Shown here: positions 60,593 to 64,000 of the stretch, piece by piece | Layout of the letters: every line of letters begins with the position of its first letter | Numbering within the stretch: position 1 is the stretch's first letter | Assembly: GCF_015548375.1 (NCBI RefSeq) | Contig: NZ_JADMWW010000015.1 | Coordinates: forward strand, 1-64,000 | DNA: 64,000 bases | Direction of reading: 5' to 3' | Source: Collinsella aerofaciens | Lineage (GTDB): Bacteria > Actinomycetota > Coriobacteriia > Coriobacteriales > Coriobacteriaceae | Position numbers and translations under genes: made by a program | Notes under the pieces: model-generated | What the model saw: only the letters and a program-made list of their open reading frames with translations | Database searches by the model: none | What the model was told of the DNA's origin: nothing

Positions 60593-60694
60593 CGCCGCAC
60601 CAATTGAACTTGAAGCCTCCGGCAACGGGGGCTTTTCTTTTATGCCGTCACCGCATGGATTCGAACCTCGGTCGAGGCGCGAGCATCTTAATCA
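60593..60694 (+). repeat. tRNA-Arg-1 tail element: second copy of tail repeat
   Basis: Exact copy of 60393-60494. After it the core breaks off and a new sequence (ATCTTAATC...) leads into the promoter of the second tRNA-Arg. Confidence 0.93.
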
Positions 60695-60702
60695 TCACTT
60701 CG

Positions 60703-60753
60703 TAAAATTTTTCCAAATTGTCGCTTGACCCATCGAGGGGTCACGTGCATAAT
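60703..60753 (+). promoter_or_regulatory. promoter of tRNA-Arg copy 2 with A/T tract
   Basis: TAAAATTTTTCCAAATT (60703 on), TTGACC (60725-60730), 17-bp spacer, CATAAT (60748-60753). Confidence 0.8.
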
Positions 60754-60765
60754 AATCCGTGCGTT

Positions 60766-60842
60766 GCGGCGTTACCTCAGCTGGATAGAGGGTCTGACTA
60801 CGAATCAGAACGTCATAGGTTCGAATCCTATACGCCGCACCA
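60766..60842 (+). tRNA. tRNA-Arg (ACG), copy 2
   Basis: Identical in all 77 positions to copy 1, 430 bp downstream of it, with its own promoter and its own tail element. Confidence 0.96.
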
Positions 60843-61121
60843 ACTGAACTTTAGAGCCTCCGGTAACGGAGGCTTTTCTTTTATGCCGCCACCGCATGGA
60901 TTCGAACCTCGGTCGAGGCGCGGGCGTAAAGAAAACGCGGAGCGTTTTTAGCCCGCGGGCGAGCGCGCCGGCAGGCGGGCGAAGCCGGTGCGGATCCGCG
61001 CAGCGGATGCGCGGAATCCTATACGCCGCACCATTTGAGATTAAAGCTCCCGGCAACGGGGGCTTTTCTTTTACGTAAGCACTGCATGGATTCGAACCTC
61101 GGTCGAGGCGCGGGCGTGAAG
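60823..61121 (+). repeat. tRNA-Arg-2 tail element (tail, core, diverged second tail)
   Basis: First tail from 60823 with terminator AGCCTCCG-GTAA-CGGAGGCT (60855-60881), inverted T-loop, core (about 60927-61013) and a second tail from 61014. The second tail has diverged: acceptor and inverted T-loop regions are kept, while the terminator and its flanks carry several changes. Period about 190 bp. The 376-bp gap to the next gene holds only this. Confidence 0.88.
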
Positions 61122-61218
61122 CGGACGATTTCTTATCGACTCGTGTAAGATTCCGAGTAGGTATCGCGGCCTATCCGCGACCGCTCCTTCTCTAGACGAC
61201 CGATCAGGGTGATATTTC

Positions 61219-63660
61219 GTGGCAGAGCGTCCGACATACAGGCTCAGGTTTCTCGATCCCAAGAAGCGCTTTCCGGCGATGCCCGAGCAGCCTGCGGGAC
61301 GCTCATATGGCGTGGTCTGGAAACTCTTTGGCGAGGATCAGCTTGAATCTTGTTATGTCGTCGAATTCGTTGGCAAAAGTCATGTGTCGCTTTTGGGCTA
61401 CGTAAGCGTTTCGGGTGAGGTGTACAAGGTGGACCGCCCCGTCAGCGAGGCTCCGCTGCCCAACGATCCCGACATGGAACTGGTCCTTGACGAGTCGGAT
61501 TCCAGTATTGGTGAGATTATGGTAAGGGAAGCCAACGGTGCAATGCGCGCGTGTGCGCAAACTGCCGGCTCTCCCGAAGGCCCCATGCGCGAGCAGTCCG
61601 ACCACGAGACATGGAATTCGACCCGCGCCCTTCCTTACGGCGAGTTCATGGCCTCGATGTTCTTGCGCTACGTGATATTTGCCAACTCCGAAAGCGCTAT
61701 TGTGAACACGGCGGACGCCGGCGGACTCGACGAGGGTATGCAAAACGTTGTCGACAAGATCAAGCTCGTAAAGTTGCCCGAGCCGGTCGAGGTGTTTTTG
61801 GGCTTTAACACGGCACCGCTCCCCGATGCTATCGAGACGCTGCTCTACCGCGTTGACCATGCCGAGAATCCGAGCGGTATCGAGCGCTATGCCGCCGCCC
61901 TTATGAGCGAAATTGACTTGCCCCGCCTGCGCACCATCGCTGCCAAGTCCGAGATGAGCCTGGCTCGCATTGATCGCTCAAAGATTTTCTATCTCAATTT
62001 TGATCGTAGCCTGTTGGACCAGGACGAGATTGACATGCTGCTTGCCATCGAGTGCCGTCTCAACCGCCTCTCCGGCATCCTTGAGCGCATCGGGGCCGGA
62101 TTGGTCCCTGCGGCATCCTCGCCGAGTCTTGAGGGCTGCGCGCTCTTTGATGCGTGGCATATCGCCAAGACGACCAACGATGTTCCCCGACTGCTCGATA
62201 CGGCCTCGAGCGATAACCCGTGGGGCAAACCGGGTACGGTGGCTTGCCGGCCGGGCGGTGAGTGGGATGTGCGTACCCGCTTCGCGCGCATTGTCGAGGC
62301 GCTTAACGTGGTCACGCGGCTCGACTATACCTATCGGGCAAACGTTGCCGAGGGGATTATGCTCGTTCGGTTTGGACGCTCTGTCGTTGATGCCATGCCG
62401 CAACGTGAATACGACGCTCAAGATGACGCCTGGCGCGAGCTGGACGAGGACACGCGCGCGATCTGGGCCGCGGAGCACGATGCGCGCGTGGCACTCACGC
62501 TTGCGGCAGCGTGTTTTGCCGCGGGCACCTGCATCACGCGCTGTTATGTGCAGATTGCTGCTCCCGACAGTGAGCAGGGTGAGCGCGTTGTCGCAACGTA
62601 TTTCTTTGAGCGCGCGGCCTATCTGGCCGATTGCGTGCCTGTCGCCAAGGATCTTGAGAGCATGGACATGGACGATATGCCGTGCAAGCGTGTGCTTGAG
62701 GCGTATGAGTCAACCGCTCCGGAGACGATTGAGCCTGCGGAGGTTCATGCTCGTCCGCGTGATGACCATCGCACGCTGCCGCCGGCGCTGCGCGATCTGC
62801 TGCTTGCCGATACGGCTGACGAGTTGGAGGTCATGGAAGAGGACGACGACCCATACGTGGCCCGTGTTGTTGAATTGCGCGAGCAGGCAAAAGTCGACCG
62901 TACAGGTGCTTTTGAAGGCTTTTCCCGTCTTGTCGAGGAGTTGGAGGCTAAGTGCGCCGTCGCCGAGCTTTTGGCGACAGGTCCGGTTCAAACGCAGTTT
63001 TGCGATAACCAGCTGGTGCGCATGGTGCTACCGGTGTTGGAAGAAGACGACTCTGTGCGGATCCTTCGTGCGCCCGATGCGCTGTACTTTGCCCAGCACG
63101 AGATTTGCAGCTTTTACGCCGAGCAAGAGGACTTTGAACGAGCACTGCCCGAGGTGCGCCATCTTTACGATCTGGCGCGCTCGTCCATGCAATCGCACTT
63201 TGCGCTCATCAACGTGCTTGCGCGTCTGGAGCGCTTTGACGAGATTATCGAGGTGGCGCGCCACGGCCTACGTATTGCCAGCGATCGTTCTGCAATTGGC
63301 TACCTGTTCTACCGCTTGGCGTTTGCCTATTGGAATTGCGATCAGCTCGACCTGGCGCTGGCTTGTTACCGTCTAGTGCCGCGCGGTGAGGAATCGGGCA
63401 GCAGCGCGCTGGAAGAAATGCAGGGCCTCATGAACGAGATGGGCGTCAGCGAGCCGCCGACGTTCGAGGAAGCGGTCGAGACCATCCGCACCGCTGGACT
63501 TGAGCTGCCGCCAGTGTCCGCCGTGACGAATCAGCTGGCGGATGCCGCCGTGCAACTGGTCGACAACGGCTTCTTTTTCCTTGCACGCGGTTGCATCTTC
63601 CAAATGTGGCGCACCATGGGTAACGACGAGCTCGGCTCCCTCAACCGCTCGCTGGGGTAG
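61219..63660 (+). CDS. large hypothetical protein, 813 residues, TPR-like C-terminus
   Basis: I do not recognise the N-terminal 550 residues. They are soluble, acidic and start AERPTYRLRFLDPKKRFPAM. The last 200 residues show helical pairs of TPR type (FERALPEVRHLYDLARSS, ALINVLARLERFDEIIEVARHGL, LAFAYWNCDQLDLALACYRLV). No signal peptide or membrane helix. The start is a GTG at 61219 after AGGGTGAT. It stands alone between the tRNA-Arg locus and the ATPase gene. Confidence 0.75.
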   Translation: MAERPTYRLRFLDPKKRFPAMPEQPAGRSYGVVWKLFGEDQLESCYVVEFVGKSHVSLLGYVSVSGEVYKVDRPVSEAPLPNDPDMELVLDESDSSIGEIMVREANGAMRACAQTAGSPEGPMREQSDHETWNSTRALPYGEFMASMFLRYVIFANSESAIVNTADAGGLDEGMQNVVDKIKLVKLPEPVEVFLGFNTAPLPDAIETLLYRVDHAENPSGIERYAAALMSEIDLPRLRTIAAKSEMSLARIDRSKIFYLNFDRSLLDQDEIDMLLAIECRLNRLSGILERIGAGLVPAASSPSLEGCALFDAWHIAKTTNDVPRLLDTASSDNPWGKPGTVACRPGGEWDVRTRFARIVEALNVVTRLDYTYRANVAEGIMLVRFGRSVVDAMPQREYDAQDDAWRELDEDTRAIWAAEHDARVALTLAAACFAAGTCITRCYVQIAAPDSEQGERVVATYFFERAAYLADCVPVAKDLESMDMDDMPCKRVLEAYESTAPETIEPAEVHARPRDDHRTLPPALRDLLLADTADELEVMEEDDDPYVARVVELREQAKVDRTGAFEGFSRLVEELEAKCAVAELLATGPVQTQFCDNQLVRMVLPVLEEDDSVRILRAPDALYFAQHEICSFYAEQEDFERALPEVRHLYDLARSSMQSHFALINVLARLERFDEIIEVARHGLRIASDRSAIGYLFYRLAFAYWNCDQLDLALACYRLVPRGEESGSSALEEMQGLMNEMGVSEPPTFEEAVETIRTAGLELPPVSAVTNQLADAAVQLVDNGFFFLARGCIFQMWRTMGNDELGSLNRSLG

Positions 63661-63750
63661 GGGCGATATAGAGGGGCCGCACCGCGCTATTTGTATCGGC
63701 GCGGGCGGGAGGACCCGGCAGGATTGGTAAGGCATAAAGCCGCCGAGCCT

Positions 63751-63810
63751 GCTAAAACTGTTAAACTCTGCTAAAGTTGCTAAACTTTGTTAAAGTTGTT
63801 AAAACTAGCA
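63751..63810. repeat. short tandem repeats GYTAAARTT upstream of the ATPase gene
   Basis: About six or seven units of 9-10 bp of the form GCTAAAGTT / GTTAAACTT in a row, ending just before the ribosome site. A likely operator array or a simple A/T-rich repeat. Confidence 0.7.
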
Positions 63811-63822
63811 GAGGAGGGCAGA

Positions 63823-64000
63823 ATGATGAAAGCTGTTAACCCCTTTAAGCCAACGGCGGGCATGAATCCGCCTGAGCTTATCGGACGGGACACTGTTTTG
63901 GATGACTTTGCCGAGGCTCTTGAGAATGGTCCTGGTGCCCCCGATCGACTCATGCGCATCTCGGGCGTCCGAGGCACAGGTAAAACGGTGCTCCTTAATG
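63823..64000 (+). CDS. AAA ATPase, N-terminal fragment (cut by window end)
   Basis: 59 residues visible: MMKAVNPFKPTAGMNPPELI, GRDTVLDDFAEALENG, then the P-loop SGVRGTGKTVLLN. This fits the AAA_16/archaeal-ATPase-like group of P-loop proteins, often with a C-terminal helix-turn-helix. AGGAGG lies 5 bp before ATG 63823 and 8 bp before the second ATG, so either may be used. The gene continues past the window. Confidence 0.8.
   Translation, partial: MMKAVNPFKPTAGMNPPELIGRDTVLDDFAEALENGPGAPDRLMRISGVRGTGKTVLLN

Overview
The window looks like chromosomal DNA of a high-GC monoderm actinobacterium of the Coriobacteriia, most likely Collinsella or a close relative. I infer this from the roughly 60% GC, the gene content and style (a Flp/Tad pilus operon without an outer-membrane secretin, a T-box in front of pheST, many dispersed palindromic intergenic repeats), and protein sequences that resemble gut Coriobacteriia. 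No rRNA, integrase, transposase or CRISPR array was seen.

Layout. 0.2-7.7 kb: recQ, a GntR regulator with a SIS-domain sugar isomerase/deglycase and paired operator-like repeats, a 2-hydroxyacid dehydrogenase, metA, 5-formyl-THF cyclo-ligase and a hicAB toxin-antitoxin pair. 7.8-17.5 kb: an M16C metalloprotease, an AlbA/Schlafen-type ATP-binding regulator behind an array of GAGAGATAA repeats, several small or unknown genes, an HNH protein, tRNA-Val and an EamA exporter. 17.6-30.3 kb: a DUF4012 membrane protein, glmM, an M32 carboxypeptidase, T-box-pheS-pheT, and an ECF-type metal transporter (cbiM/nikM-Q-O) with a perfect NikR-like operator, which suggests nickel. 30.3-38.7 kb: two poorly known proteins, pyruvate kinase, a P-type calcium-type ATPase behind a structured leader, and rsgA. 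38.9-48.5 kb: a tight, translationally overlapping tad operon (cpaB-like SAF protein, tadZ, cpaF, tadB, tadC, two Flp-like pilins, TadE/TadG-like pseudopilins, DUF192). 48.6-64 kb: an orphan RHH antitoxin with a toxin remnant, tRNA-Phe, a GH5 enzyme, rsmI, metG, rsmA, tatD, tRNA-Leu, an SPFH protein, rlmH, proC, a 57-residue membrane protein, serS, two identical tRNA-Arg genes, an 813-residue unknown protein and the start of an AAA ATPase.

The most unusual signal is at the tRNA genes between 49 and 61 kb. Downstream of tRNA-Phe, tRNA-Leu and both tRNA-Arg genes, the tRNA 3' end (from inside the T-loop) plus its terminator is repeated 186-200 bp further on. The two copies are separated by an inverted T-loop that matches that tRNA and a GC-rich hairpin core. 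The core is almost the same at the Leu and Arg loci and related in layout at Phe. This looks like a small modular element that targets or is built from tRNA tails. Directly after the tRNA-Phe copy lies a 62-bp-period array of palindromic units. Other dispersed repeats (29 bp; 52 bp attached to 17-bp-stem terminators; a 19-bp inverted pair; long extragenic palindromes) fill many intergenic gaps.

Functional links: pheST is controlled by a Phe T-box; the metal transporter by a NikR-type operator at its start site; the GntR gene probably controls the SIS gene and itself; two ATP-binding regulator-like genes (11.4 kb and 63.8 kb) each sit behind short repeated motifs that could be their own operators. 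All statements rest on reading the sequence; no database search was run.
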